Of a stretch of 64,000 bases of DNA, positions 10,270 to 21,400 are shown piece by piece. The stretch's first letter is position 1. The number at the start of each line of letters is the position of its first letter. The notes under the pieces were generated by a model. The model saw only the letters and a list, made by a program, of their open reading frames with translations. It did not search any database and was not told the DNA's origin. Made by a program: the position numbers and the translations under genes. The stretch comes from Symsagittifera roscoffensis. Lineage: Eukaryota > Xenacoelomorpha > Acoela > Convolutidae. The stretch is from the NCBI RefSeq assembly GCF_963678635.1, contig NC_087070.1, positions 46,665,467-46,729,466 on the forward strand. The letters run 5' to 3'.

Positions 10270-10381
10270 CAGATTTCGCCCCGATACGAGCAGTCTTGTT
10301 ATTATTTCAAAAAAGGGGTGCACAGAGACATAGAAGACTACTCGTTTGTCGGGGCAAAGCCCTGAATGTTCCGACTGCCCC
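10256..10381. repeat. Foldback (inverted) repeat built on the AGTCGGAAC box
   Basis: Left arm 10256-10300 (GGTAGTCGGAACATTCAG... CGAGCAGTCT) and right arm 10335-10381 are inverted copies of the same about 45-bp box, separated by about 35 bp. The box recurs singly or in pairs at 40-52 kb. Confidence 0.65.
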
Positions 10382-10389
10382 ATAATTGA

Positions 10390-11250
10390 TCTCGAATAGT
10401 TTTTGATATATAGTTTTTGATAGAAGAAAATATTGGAAAACAATTACTTTTGGATAATATCAAAAATCAGCTATCAAAGTTTGAGTCGTACGCTGTTAAT
10501 ACTACCGAGTAGCTAGCCTCAATTCAATTTGGAGCAATATTGTGCGGGATAATTCGACGTGTATAAATATTTCGCCTTACGCTTTCAAGATACTTCCATT
10601 AGCACGACGTCGAAATTTTTCTGATCATTTTTGAGTTTACTATCAGGCTGTTACGTGGGCCGAGCTAAGATTTCCAGTCTTAAAAGTTTGTTTCTTTTAC
10701 CGTAAAATATAGGTTTCTACAGCAAACATTTGGTTTAAATTTTCAATTTTTTAATTTTAAATCACAAGAGTTTCACTCAAAGTTCTTGTGATATTCTTTT
10801 TTTGTTCACTAGTTACCCTTGCGATAAGCAAAGGTATTGCAATAGGGTACTAGACTTTTTTCCTGTAATCAACTTTGTCCAACGGATCTTCACTTCTAGA
10901 GGATCTTTCATCTGACATGTTCAGTTTTTTGAAATTTCAAATAAAAGTTCTATCCCTTAGCTAGTAATTATTTCAAGCCCGCTGCAGGTTATTATCTTTC
11001 CGAATTTTTTTTTTGGGTTCCTGGTTTTCGTCCTAGTTTCTGTCGGTTTATTTTTCATTTTTTAAACGCCATGTTTTTATCTGGGAGGCTTTTTAGTGGT
11101 TTATTTTTTGACGCTTAGGCTTTGTTCCAATTCAAAGTTTGGATGGGTCGTAAAGTTTTTAGTTTGGATGGGTCGTAAAAACTTAAAAATTTAATAAAAA
11201 TTTCATTTTCGGGTCAGCAGGTTTCGACCCAAAGTTTGTCGCATTTAATG
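10390..11250. other. AT-rich non-coding
   Basis: No supported coding frame. A short direct duplication GTTTGGATGGGTCGTAAA occurs at about 11138 and 11163. Confidence 0.5.
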
Positions 11251-11258
11251 CCGGTCGG

Positions 11259-11607
11259 CAAGTGCGGATCTAGGATTTTCTCGAAGAGAGGGGCGGATTT
11301 TTCAAAAAAATTTCGAAAATTTTGTCGATATTTTTTTACCATGTTCGGTAAAACCATGTTAGCACTACAAAGACTCTTTTTAGGCAAAATTTCTGCGCCG
11401 CAGAAAAGTTTTTGAAAAACAGGCGTTTTTAGGCACTCCCCCCACCCCCCTCAAAATTAGTGTGTTTTGGCGCCTTTAGAAAACTTTTAGGGTACGTCAC
11501 CAAGAATGGATATTTCAGAATAGTACAAAGGGTGGACCATTTGGGTCGGCAGGGGGTCGAATCCCTGAGAGAAGGCATCCGCCCCCCCCACCCTAAATCC
11601 GTCCCTG
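11259..11607. mobile_element. hAT-like non-autonomous transposon (MITE) with 8-bp target duplication
   Basis: The left end CAAGTGCGGATCTAGG and the inverted right end (complement CAGGGACGGATTTAGG) are imperfect terminal repeats with the CAGGG-type start seen in hAT elements. The flanks are CCGGTCGG (11251-11258) and TCGGTCGG (11608-11615), matching at 7 of 8 positions. An 8-bp duplication is the hAT hallmark. The 349-bp interior is non-coding and has C-rich tracts next to both ends. Confidence 0.75.
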
Positions 11608-11761
11608 TCGGTCGGTAAAGGTTTTCCATTTTTTTAAGGGCTGTTAATGAAATTCATCTGATACAAATATGAAATTTTTGTAGCTGTAATTTTTCAACTT
11701 TGTTAAGTTATTTTTTCAAGTAATTTTGCATTCACTATTTTGTAGCGCAATATGCTTTTCG

Positions 11762-11797
11762 AATCGCAGGTGATGCGAAGCTCAGCTTCGCCTCTGT
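11762..11797 (+). repeat. Dispersed hairpin repeat, copy 3 (perfect stem)
   Basis: AATCGCAGGTGAT is followed by a perfect 8-bp stem with a one-base loop, GCGAAGCT-C-AGCTTCGC, and CTCTGT. Confidence 0.6.
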
Positions 11798-12135
11798 TGA
11801 TTTTTTTTGATGCATTCTGTTAATGGTGCAGGCTATTGAGGTCCACGAAATTTCCTCAAATGTTAATATTTGCCATAATCAGATCGGTAGAAACCATGGT
11901 TTTATCTGATTGCTAAAATTAGAAAAAAGTTCAGTTTTTACCAAATGATTCCTCCGCCTGAGCCGTGTTTATGGAATGAGCTGGAATCATAGTTGTGTCA
12001 GAGAGTGGCTGGATCTTGCCTCATCTTGAAATAATTCTAAATTTTTGAAAAATATGAAGTATGTCGCAGCTTTTTACAGTCAACAGTCAATATTTTTACG
12101 CAAAGTGTGTTTGTCTTCCTTTTTAGTCTTAATAA

Positions 12136-12189
12136 CAGGGCCCCCAAACTCCCCCCCCCCCCCTCGAGAAAATCCTAGATCCGCCCCTG
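12136..12189. mobile_element. 54-bp hAT-like remnant with perfect 8-bp target duplication
   Basis: Sequence between two copies of CTTAATAA (12128-12135 and 12190-12197). It begins CAGGG and ends GATCCGCCCCTG; the right end is the complement of CAGGGGCGGATCTAGG, the same terminus as the element at 11259. Almost all interior is missing, leaving a C-run. Confidence 0.7.
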
Positions 12190-12492
12190 CTTAATAATAA
12201 TAATAATTCACTAAAATTTACATTTATTCCATTCACCGTAAAACCGTAAAATTTACTACATTTACAAGCAAATGAAATCTCATTGAGAACTGTTAGCTAA
12301 TGTCAAACTATTGCAAAGGGTTGCTTCGCCTCTGCGTTTAAATTTATGATATCGGAGTTTTGCTGCGTCAAAGTTTTGCTACGTCAATGCAATGCGAAAA
12401 AGGCTTGATGCTTTGTTCATCTGTGATGTTTATCGGGACCCAAAAATGTGTGAAGAAAGAGCTGCATTCTTGTATCTGAAACTCATTAACTA

Positions 12493-12652
12493 ATTAGAAA
12501 TAGAACTTAACTAAATTTGGAGTCCTCTATGGATTGGATACTTCATTTATTTAAATGTTCAAGATGAGCATTTTGAGAGAAAATGAACAATTCTTCTTAA
12601 TTCATTAGAAATAGAACTTAACTGAATTTGGAGTCCTCTATGGATAGGATAC
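12493..12652 (+). repeat. Short direct repeat before the WD40 exon
   Basis: The roughly 50-bp block beginning TTAGAAATAGAACTTAACT and including GGAGTCCTCTATGGAT occurs at about 12494-12543 and again at 12603-12652. Confidence 0.6.
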
Positions 12653-12726
12653 TAATTTTGCTAACTCATTTCGATCAACCGCGAAATAAGATTTTAATTA
12701 TTTAAGCTTCAAAAAATTGACTTTAG

Positions 12727-12909
12727 GTGCCGTGTGTGCGTAGTCTCGGTACACAGTTCGGCTACATCTACAGTCTGGATCTGAGCTCGGAGTTGCTGGT
12801 GGCCGGCTGCCAGAACGGCAAAGTCCTCATCTATGACCCCTCTACGTTCGAGTCCAAGGCAACTCTCGAAGGTCATGTGTCTACTGTGCACTCTGTCGGA
12901 ATTCTACAG
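12727..12909 (+). CDS. TRAF7: TRAF7-like WD40 protein, penultimate exon
   Basis: A 61-codon, phase-0 exon bordered by TTTAG at 12722-12726 and a CAG|GTGACA donor at 12910. It encodes WD40 repeat sequence: VPCVRSLGTQFGYIYSLDLS, LLVAGCQNGKVLIYD, then ATLEGHVSTVHSVGI, i.e. one blade ending in the xYD variant of the WD dipeptide and the GH start of the next blade. The following exon at 14866 continues in phase, and its C-terminus matches the end of TRAF7, a RING/TRAF E3 ubiquitin ligase whose C-terminal propeller binds MEKK3. The RING, TRAF zinc-finger and earlier WD40 exons were not found between 1 and 12726, so they lie upstream or are too diverged to see. GC content is well above the surrounding intron. 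Confidence 0.7.
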
Positions 12910-13290
12910 GTGACACATTACTACTCAATTTGATTGAAACGGAAATGTTACAGTGATTTTATATATTAACTTGTAGCCTGTATACTTTGACCTCCATGTT
13001 ATTTAAATATACTTTTTTGATGAAAAAGAAGTGTAATGGGTTGGTTGCAGTGCAAGCAAGTAACACAAAATTTTTAGAAAATTAGTTGCTCCGCGGGTTC
13101 AGAGTCGCGAATAAGCTGAAAAATGATAATTGAGGTCATTATTCTGATCTTTCTGATCTATACAATTTACTTTGCGTACAGAAAAGAAAGCAGAAATTAT
13201 ATTTATGCATCATGCAAATCAAGATATGGCTAATAGTTCATGACCCTATTGAGAATTTTGTTAGTTCAAACAACAACCTTTTAGAAGAGA

Positions 13291-13355
13291 CATTTAGCAT
13301 TGTGGTAAGGCGTTCACTTTGAAATCGTCAGATCGTGTATTCGATCCCATGCCAT
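13291..13355 (+). repeat. tRNA-like segment (SINE head candidate)
   Basis: A-box-like TTAGCATTGTGGTAAGG at 13294-13310 and B-box-like GTATTCGATCCC at 13337-13348, about 30 bases apart, which is tRNA spacing. The downstream block to 13440 (GACCTCTAGCTTCAGGTCTA) may be a SINE body. Too degenerate for a functional tRNA. Confidence 0.5.
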
Positions 13356-13904
13356 GGCAATGATAGTGTGTGAGCTCTCACTTGACCTCTAGCTTCAGGT
13401 CTACCGCAGCCTGGCCAATTTCGGCTGCAATAGTGGTACCACGTGAAAGTTCTAGACGTACCACGTGAAAGTTCTTCCTCTCACTTTCACTCGTGTTTTA
13501 ACTTTTTATTTTCATGGAATGTTTTTGTGGCCATATTCTTCAGATGTGCTGACTGTTTTATCTGCGATTGGGGCAACAGAAGCTTTACACGGTCTCTTCG
13601 CGCATCGCCAGTTGGATTTATAATTATATTGTTGTGGCGATTTAGATAGAAAGTTTCTCCATCGTGGACAAATTACTATTTTCCTCGCTCACTCATGACA
13701 AAATTTAAAAGCATAATGGTATCAGTAAGTGTAATGATTTGCTAAGTAAAATTGAAACAAAGGTGTTTTAGAAAATACTAGCATCAATTGCTATCTTTAC
13801 GGTTAATTCATTTCATTTTAATTCAAAACTGGTGCTAAATTGAAAATTTTGTTGATTGCTTGCTGGAGGTTAATACCCCCACACAACCACCGCAAAACGT
13901 TTTG

Positions 13905-14300
13905 CTCAATTCGGATAGTTTTTAATCACCCCATATAGCAATTACTCGTGCTGATTGTCGCTTGGTACAAATTGATGCTAAAGCGAATTGTCGCCTTACG
14001 ATTTACAATTAAACTACTTTGTGTATTCAAAAAATATTTTTAAAGTTATGAACGTAGTCAATACTCTTATATTGATCTCGTTTTTAATCCCCCCCCCCAG
14101 TTAGCAAAATTAGTCGTGCTGCTAATTTTCGCTGGCTACGAATTGATGCTTGGTGCGAATTGTCGCTTTTTAAAATAGCTGCGAATCGTCGCTTGCGACG
14201 ATTTGTTGTCTTACGGCTTACAATTAAACTACCTTTTTTATTCAAAAATTTTTTTTAAGTGTTATGAACGTAGTCAATACTCTTATATTGGTCTTGGTGA
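13905..14300 (+). repeat. Tandem duplication, about 190 bp, with GCGAATTGTCGC motifs
   Basis: Block 1 (13905-14075) and block 2 (14090-14300) share GCGAATTGTCGC, ACAATTAAACTAC and GTTATGAACGTAGTCAATAC. Block 2 has extra internal copies of the GAATTGTCGC word. Confidence 0.6.
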
Positions 14301-14589
14301 TTTTTTTAAGGAAATTTGTTCATGAAAAAGTTTGAATTTTAGCGGTTTGACTTTAATTTCTTTATAAGTTTACTTCATTTCCTTTGTTGAAAGGAAGGCA
14401 AACTCCACTATTGAACAGAAAATACGTTAAGGTCACAAAAAATCTGATCGAGTTCTAATTCGAAAGTCGGTTTTAGTTGTCAGATTTTCCAGCGGAAGAA
14501 AAAAATTGCGTATTGATCCAGCGTTCTCAATTTGTTGAAATTCGAAGAGTTGTAAGGGAATAAAGATTTGTTTGAAATTCTAAAGATGT

Positions 14590-14710
14590 TTTTTTCTGAA
14601 AAAAACAATTGAGTATTTTCGCAAGATATTTTTTTTTTCAAAAAAAAGCAAGTGAGTATTTTCGAAAGATATTTTTTTTTTCAAAAAAAAAACAAGTGAG
14701 TTTTTTTTCT
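14590..14710 (+). repeat. 48-bp A/T-rich tandem repeat
   Basis: Two to three copies of GAGTATTTTCGNAAGATAT followed by T-run, CAAAAAAAA and GCAAGT. Confidence 0.55.
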
Positions 14711-14865
14711 GTTTCCTTGCTGTTATGATTCTTTTCCAACTGTCTGATGGCTGCATTATGAACTAGACAATTGTTGAAATTTTCATTTCGTGTCTCGATA
14801 ACGTTTTCTTTCGATGAAGGTGGGAACTAAGCAAATGAAATTCTAATAGAGTAAATTGTCTTTAG

Positions 14866-15048
14866 GTGCCTGGAAATACTCGAGTGTTCAGTGCCTCCCA
14901 AGACAGAAGTATCCGGGTGTGGTCTCTGGAAAGAGCCATCTGCATCCAGAACCTCATAAGACACGTGGGTGCTGTCACCTGCATCACAGTATCCAGGGGC
15001 CTCATTTTCTCAGGCAGCTGCGATGCCTCAGTCAAGGTGTGGCAGTAA
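14866..15048 (+). CDS. TRAF7: TRAF7-like WD40 protein, terminal exon
   Basis: The exon begins after GTCTTTAG (14858-14865), is phase 0 and ends at TAA 15046-15048 (60 codons plus stop). It encodes the last two blades: [19 protein letters not shown], then [20 protein letters not shown], then [17 protein letters not shown] and stop. From knowledge of the family, vertebrate TRAF7 ends with the same arrangement (VFSAS-DRS-RVWS, RH-G-VT, SRG-FSG--D--VKVW). Ending immediately after the final W dipeptide is characteristic. The family's role is ubiquitin ligation and MEKK3/JNK-p38 signalling. Only about 120 residues are in view, so another WD40 protein with a similar end cannot be excluded. Confidence 0.75.
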   Translation: MPGNTRVFSASQDRSIRVWSLERAICIQNLIRHVGAVTCITVSRGLIFSGSCDASVKVWQ

Positions 15049-16490
15049 ACCATCAGCTGCATCACCGAAAACATCTTCAAACTAGACATCCCACAAACAA
15101 ATACCATCAGCCTCATTGAGTTTCTGTGGGGCTTTGGAGTTTTCCACCTCCCCCGTGGCACATTTGATGGTTTACGACAAATACAAATGCAGACTCTTCA
15201 TAATCGTTGTGCTGTTGTTAGTAGCTGTTTATGAATACTGAAGCCGATTACCAGCTGCTGTTTTGTGACCCTCGTTTCAAGATTTGAAATCAGACAAAGA
15301 CATTCCTGTTTTTCGTAACTTTTCTAACTATATTTTCAAATTTTGCTCAACTATGATACATTTCTACGATCATTGCTACGCGCGCATGAATGCTTCCGAG
15401 GCAAACATGAAGTGTGAAACTGAAAAGTTTCTCAGTTTAGTAAAAATAATCAGTGAAGTTATCATGTTTACCTAAGTATGGTCGGTCAACTTGTTGTTCA
15501 AGTTGTTCGTTAAGCGCATTCATATTAGCAGCTAACATTTTCAAGGCTAATCAAAACTTACACTGAATGTTTTCATCAAAAAATAGAAGCTTGTAAAAAT
15601 AGAGGTCAAGTTTTGAGCCAGTGAATTTTTAGCGATTACAGTTTTAGCGATTACAAATTTTAATTGCTTCTTTTGCCCAATGATTTTGCCCGAATTTTTA
15701 AAATTATATTTGCTGTATATTTTCTTAATATTGTGGCCATATTTTCATAACATTTTAGGGTTATTTGATCATATTTTTCTGCATAGATTTATAAATTTTA
15801 CTAGAATTCAAATTCCTAATAAAAACTGTTTTGAGCTTTCTAAACTTGGCTTACTAACTTGGTTATTTGACCCAAGTTATGTTTTGATATCGAACGCAAA
15901 AAATTGCCCATCTAAAAAAAGATATCCAAGTAGAATCAACGGTAATAAATTGAAAACAGTAAGGATTTACACACCTCTAGGCTAAATTCAACCTCTTTAG
16001 TAATAAGTATTTGCAGATTTTTTCGCTGAAATGATTGAGTTTTCACTTAATGACACTTAGTTGAAAACCACGGCAATTAAGGATGTATTTTTATGAAATT
16101 TGTCCAGAAAAATTTCTTAATCTCCGAATTAGTGTAGAAAAAGGATCATGTAACGATTAATGAAACGAAATAACACTATGATGCGGAGCACATGATCTCC
16201 GAATTTGGGGATACTTGAAGCAGAAGTGAACAATCTTGAAAGACCAGTGGCTTTAGTTTCAACGGCAATATAAAATAGTTAGTTGAACATAGGATTTTTG
16301 AAATATGTATTCTTTATAGTGTGAACTTTTTTTCCAACCTAAGTCGTAAATATTGTTGCGACGGATATTTTGTTGCGATAAAATGTGTTCATTTTGATCA
16401 ATAAACAGCTATTAAGTACAGCCAATGCTAAGGATATTAAGACAGACTATTATGTTACAAGTAGCACTTGAGCTTCTAGGTATCATGGAT
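15049..16490. other. 3' UTR and intergenic DNA after the WD40 gene
   Basis: AT-rich. AATAAA-like signals occur at about 15818 and 15941, but none is clearly the poly(A) site. Open frames here are hydrophobic and low-complexity with no borders and were not called. Confidence 0.45.
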
Positions 16491-16491
16491 C

Positions 16492-16568
16492 TGTAGCGTA
16501 GAGGTAGGGAAGGGGACCCGCAACAAAATAAGAGGGTTCGAACCTGGTCTTAAATTTCTTTTTTTTAA
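16492..16568 (+). repeat. tRNA-like segment with T-run terminator
   Basis: A-box-like TGTAGCGTAGAGGTAGGG (16492-16509), consensus B box GGGTTCGAACCTG (16534-16546) and a polymerase III style T-run at 16559-16566. The A-to-B spacing is short (about 25), so probably a SINE head or pseudo-tRNA. Confidence 0.5.
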
Positions 16569-16612
16569 ATTGACTCGTACTGCTCATGCGTCGTAATTTG
16601 CTTGCACTTTGG

Positions 16613-18110
16613 CTTGTGACTTAGCAATTATGTAGCCTTGTGACATAATTGGCGTGCGTTCACTTAAGAAACAGGACAAGTACCCGCACGAAAGTATACC
16701 ATTACAAAATATCCCGAGCCAATATATCCCATTGGACGCAATAGCCCATGCCAATATAGCCCACGTCAATTAAAATATCCCATAGCGGATTAAAAATTAA
16801 TTTATGATATAGATTGGTTTCATGACAAATTATCCCTTTCCTTTTTATCCCAGGCGAAGTTATCCCAGTCAAAAATAACTCAGAAGTAAAAATAGCCCAG
16901 GACAAAGTAGCCCACGCAAATTAAAATGTCCCATCTGATTAATCGAATTAATTAAAATATCACAATAGAATAATAAAAGGAATTAAAACCCAAGATGCCG
17001 AAATTGAACAAACTGATCAAAGCAATGCTAACATTTGAAAAAGCGCGTGAAATCAAATTCAGTTCAAAGCGTGAAAGTTTCAACGCACGTTTTAAATCTA
17101 CCAATCTTTTGAACTATCAAAGCATAAAGATCTGACTTTCTAAGCTCACTTGGCAATATAGTTAAAGACTATCACGGTGGATCAAAAGTATCAGGACGAA
17201 ATCGATAAAAATTGTTCCCTAAACCCCCCTGTACTGGGTAACCTTTTTAGTGAACTCGTGTCTGTCCAAGATAAGCAGCGCTTCGCCTTGTTGAGTTTTA
17301 CCGTGGATAAATTGTGTCATATTGGTGTTCATTGTATTGGTGCTATGTGTGTAATGATGTCTTTGCGTTGTGTTTCATTATCAAAATTTTCTCAATTTTG
17401 ACTCCATTAACAGGTTGAAAAACAAAATTTAATCCCTAGAAAAGAGTCTTTTACCATTACCACTATCTCTATATGGCGTCTCGAAATAATTGAGGCAGTT
17501 GAATTAAGTCTCTTTTTAATTGCGATATAGATATATGCACCAATTTTAGGTAATTTATATCATAAGTTAAATTTTAATCCTCTATGGGATATTTCAATTG
17601 ACGTAGGCTATATTGGCATGGTTATTGTGCCTATTGTGAAATATTGGTATGGGATATTTTGTAAAAGAATACTTTCGTATGGGATATTTTGTCCTGTCAC
17701 CTATTTATCATGAGTATCTAAATTCTATCAGTAGATGTTTGTGAAACAACTTCGCAAATCAGACCTTTTCTTTTAAAAAAATAGCTACGCTTATGCATCT
17801 CATATTTAATCTAGTGAACGTGCATGTAGATATTTTACACATAGGCGAAGTTGCACTTCGCATACACAAACAAAAATATGACCGATAACGCTACTGGGAA
17901 AAACTGAGTAAAACTTTGAGTCTACAAAATTTCTTAAGTGACGCACGCCAATAATGAGCCTACATAATTGCTTAGTGACACTAGTCAGTTATGTCACAAG
18001 TCACTAGAACAATCGTGGGATGCTAAAGAGTAGCAATTTTTTCAAGAATAGGTCTGAATTGCGAAGTTGTATCACAAACATCTGATAGAATTTATATACT
18101 CATGATGAAT
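16613..18110. repeat. Interlocking inverted repeats (three pairs)
   Basis: Pair a: 16613-16670 (CTTGTGACTTAGCAATTATG...) with 17931-17985. Pair b: 16673-16810 (GGACAAG, ATATCCCA words, CCAATATAGCCCACGTCAAT) with 17561-17694. Pair c: 17703-17765 (CTATCAGTAGATGTTTGTGA) with 18051-18110. Pair b lies inside pair a, while pair c straddles the right arm of a. This suggests one inverted-repeat transposon inserted into or beside another. No coding capacity for a transposase is visible. Confidence 0.65.
17841..17863 (-). repeat. Dispersed hairpin repeat, minus-strand copy
   Basis: CACATAGGCGAAG-TTGCA-CTTCGC is the reverse complement of the 1336/11762 motif, with a slightly different loop. Confidence 0.45.
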
Positions 18111-18267
18111 AACTAAAGCTGAAATTTTAGTGTTATATAAAGCGTCACTACATTCATTTGATACGTCCTTGGAAACGTTGTTTCATTAAATACTGGATCT
18201 CGAAACAAGCTGGAAATCTTTGGTGCGAGGTTTTTTTGTCGATAATTAAATAAAAATACCCCGTACA

Positions 18268-18477
18268 GAAACCTCAGGATATATCCCGCGACATCGCTGC
18301 AACCTTCCAGACAAAGTATGCTCAGCTAGAGCGATCGACTTTTTCCTCGCCAATTTGGATGACGATTTTATCAAAGATCAGTCCAATATTAATCGCAACA
18401 TGCTATTGAAACACTGTTTGAGATGCAGCAAAATAAAGTTGCCTGGTTTGGCAGATGAACTGATCATGAACATTTAA
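18268..18477 (+). CDS. Possible terminal exon of unknown protein
   Basis: A 69-codon frame without ATG follows a TACAG acceptor-like sequence at 18263-18267. It reads ETSGYIPRHRCNLPDKVCSA, continues with a balanced, soluble-looking composition (FFLANLDDDFIKDQSN, KHCLRCSKIKLPG) and stops at TAA 18475-18477. The GC is higher than its flanks and the three Cys in a CX(n)HCLRC arrangement look coding. No family recognised and no partner exon found, so it may be a relic of a mobile-element protein. Confidence 0.25.
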   Translation, partial: ETSGYIPRHRCNLPDKVCSARAIDFFLANLDDDFIKDQSNINRNMLLKHCLRCSKIKLPGLADELIMNI

Positions 18478-18479
18478 AC

Positions 18480-21400
18480 CAGTGTTTACTTGGAAACTCA
18501 TTAACTCATTGAAGACATGACATTGCATCAAAGTTTTGTCGATATGCCCCCTAAAATACCCAATTCCTACGCAACAAAATCAAATACTTTACCAACTTCT
18601 TACCGAAGCTTGGACCCAAATCCTCAAAATTGTTGAAGATTTAGGAACGAACTGAACAGTGAAAGTCTCTAGAAGCATAAACTATTCCTTTCTTTCTTCG
18701 GATTTCCTCTGATTCTGCCTATGTATATCAAAAATCTTGTTTTTTAGAATGAAAAGTAAGTTTGCACAACGTAAACAGTTTTACTTAATGGACTACTTGA
18801 AGAAAACCAACATTATTATTTTGGACCAATGGTCTTTCTACCAAAACTGACAAACTTTTTCAAAAAGAATTGTTGCAGTGGATTTTTCTTGAGTTTTACC
18901 ATAAAAAATAACATTAAGAAAACATTTTCGAATTTTTTAAAGTTGACAACGTAAGTATGACTAGTTATTTTTTATCAGTTAGCAGTTTTATTTCCAAAGG
19001 ATAAATAGTTTAAGCCCTTTTTGATTTGTCGCAAAAGTTGAACAGTCTAAAATAGGATACACTGCTCCGGAAGTGCCCACTACATTGATTGAGAGGGATA
19101 ATGAACTCCTTTTTAAACTAAAATTAACCATCTTTAGTTTTCGTTAAATTTGAAAAACGCCGCAGAAGATTAAATTCGGAGATCCGCGGATCAACAATTG
19201 TTGAATTGTTGTTGTGTAGCAAAGTATTACAGTCCCTTTTGCGGCTTAACATAAAGATGGGGAAGTTTTTGAAAAAAGCAAGACCTGGATATGAAAAAAA
19301 AACTAACAGAAAAACTATACAACTCTGATCTGTTTTTGGATTTATGTTTTTGGAATGGATCTGTTTTTGGAATGGATTTATCTGAAAGATTTTGAAACCT
19401 ATCAAAAAATGGAGTGAACAATTTTGGGTTTTAGTGTGATCACACTATAAAGCTTAAATGAAATGACCAGAAAGATTTAAAAAAATAAAGCTGGCTAATT
19501 TTATCTCATTTCTTGAGAAACCAGAACTTGACCAATGAACAATTTATTACGTTTGCTATAAGCAACGCGTTATTAAACGAATATAGATTTTTTCTAGTAT
19601 GCAACCAGTTTAACAAAACCAGTCGAATCAGTTAGCTCGGCTGTTAGCCACAGCCAAGATAGCTGATAGCAACAGAACAGAATGCCTGTCAGGAGATTTT
19701 TTCTGAGCATGTCTGCCTTTTAAATGGCCGTTCCATTCAAAATATTAAGTTGTTTTTGACTGAAATGAATTCGGCGAATGCATTTCTGTTTATTTGCCTG
19801 TTAATTCTTTGTATGAAGCACCTAATTTCTCAAATTGGTCTTGTGCTTACGGAAGGGTGGTTTGGGGGGGGGGGATAAACTTAGGATTTTTTTGGCTCAA
19901 ACGTTTTATAGCTCAAGTTTGATTTTTGTCGGCTCATCAGTCGTCTACCCAAGTTTTGTCTGCTCAGTATCCGCTTAGTGAACTTCGTTCTTAATGCTTA
20001 TTTAACACTGGCAGTTGTATTTTCCCTTAAATTTACCCGCATTCCAGACAAACGTTAAAAAAAACTGTTGGGTTAGCCACCGTCCCATTTTTTGCTGTAA
20101 CGCAAGTGGTGCGGAGCTCCGTTTCGCCTATGTAAGAGTGTACAACAGCTTCATAAAACCACTTTATCATCTTGGAATAGTTGTTTAAATCTCCACTTCA
20201 AGAAAATCTAGGCCATCTGCCAAAACAACGCGCTGACTTTCTTGATGTGATAATTACCGGAAAAAGGAAAAAACGCAGAATTATGATTGACAAAAAGAAA
20301 ACGAAGTTTCTTCAACGTGCAAATAGCATACATCAAATCTCTAAACACTGCAATTAAGTAAAGATGTATTTTATCTGAAAATCTGAAGATATTATTAAAC
20401 GTGCGTTGAATGCTATACATGGATCAGAACAATGTGTAATGGTACTTTTCACCAACTACACGGTTGATCGGACTTTTTTCAAAATTTTTTAAGCTTTGAC
20501 AATTATTTATTTTTGTAGCTCTTACAATGCCAGATTATGATTGTCCATCGTCTGGTATAAAAAATAATAGAGTTATATCTATGAGGTAGTTAACTGTGTG
20601 TTAACTTTTTTGGTGAAAATTTGAATACGCTACTTTTTTGATATTTAGGAAACTATTTTGTTGTCTAAACTGCCCAATTTGTATCTTTGCTTCCATTTCA
20701 GCAAAAACCGTGTTCATGAATTCTGAGAGTTTATTCGACTAAAAAAATTGAGACAATTTTTCAAGTTTCTTTTAAATTCTCTTAAATTTCTCTTAAATGG
20801 CAGACTTCTCTTAAATTTAATTTAAATTTCTCTAGAAATTTCCTTTTCAAATTTCTCTTAAACAGGCTTTAGTAGCCTTACCTTGTTAGTTCGAGTTGAC
20901 GCTACAAAAATTTTTCACTTGACATTGATAAATTGTATTAATGCAATCGATTGTAAATGAATCTATCATTGTTCCGACTTCCGAAGAAAGTGACTGAGTA
21001 TTTTTTGGGGTGGTTTTTTTTCTCCAGAAAAACTTTGAGTTTATTTAACCTTTTTTTGCGTAGATTTTTGTTCGAAAGCTAATGTCCTGAGCTCAAGTTT
21101 AAAAAGATATGTTACTTGTGTGATAAAGATGTGATTTTTTTGAAAGTAAAGTTATGATCGCTTACAATTTCGGCCAGCAATTTGGGATAATTGATGCACA
21201 ATAGATTTCGCTTTGTATTGATCTGTCTGGTACACCGTTTCTTTTAACGTTTTATTCTGAAAAACAATTTGGGGTCTAGGAACAAAAGACAAATGCCTTG
21301 AATAAGTGAAACAATTTGCGGTCTAGATGCAGAAGCTTCTTAGAAAAGAGATTTCCAAGAGTTGCAAAATAACTTGCAGCATCCGTTTTTTAAGTAAATG

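Larger units (their letters stand above)
12910..14865 (+). other. Intron of the TRAF7-like gene
   Basis: The intron runs from GTGACA to TTTAG, 1956 bp. It holds a tRNA-like segment (13291-13355), a roughly 190-bp tandem duplication (13905-14300) and a 48-bp A/T repeat (about 14590-14710). Confidence 0.7.

Noticed and set aside
14862-15161. 99-codon minus-strand frame opposite the WD40 exon
   Set aside because: It is the antisense shadow of a GC-rich coding exon whose plus frame has clear WD40 motifs and splice borders.
17177-17401. 74-codon frame inside the interlocking inverted repeats
   Set aside because: A DKQRFAL string looked familiar, but the rest does not fit any family and the second half is low-complexity; too weak to call.
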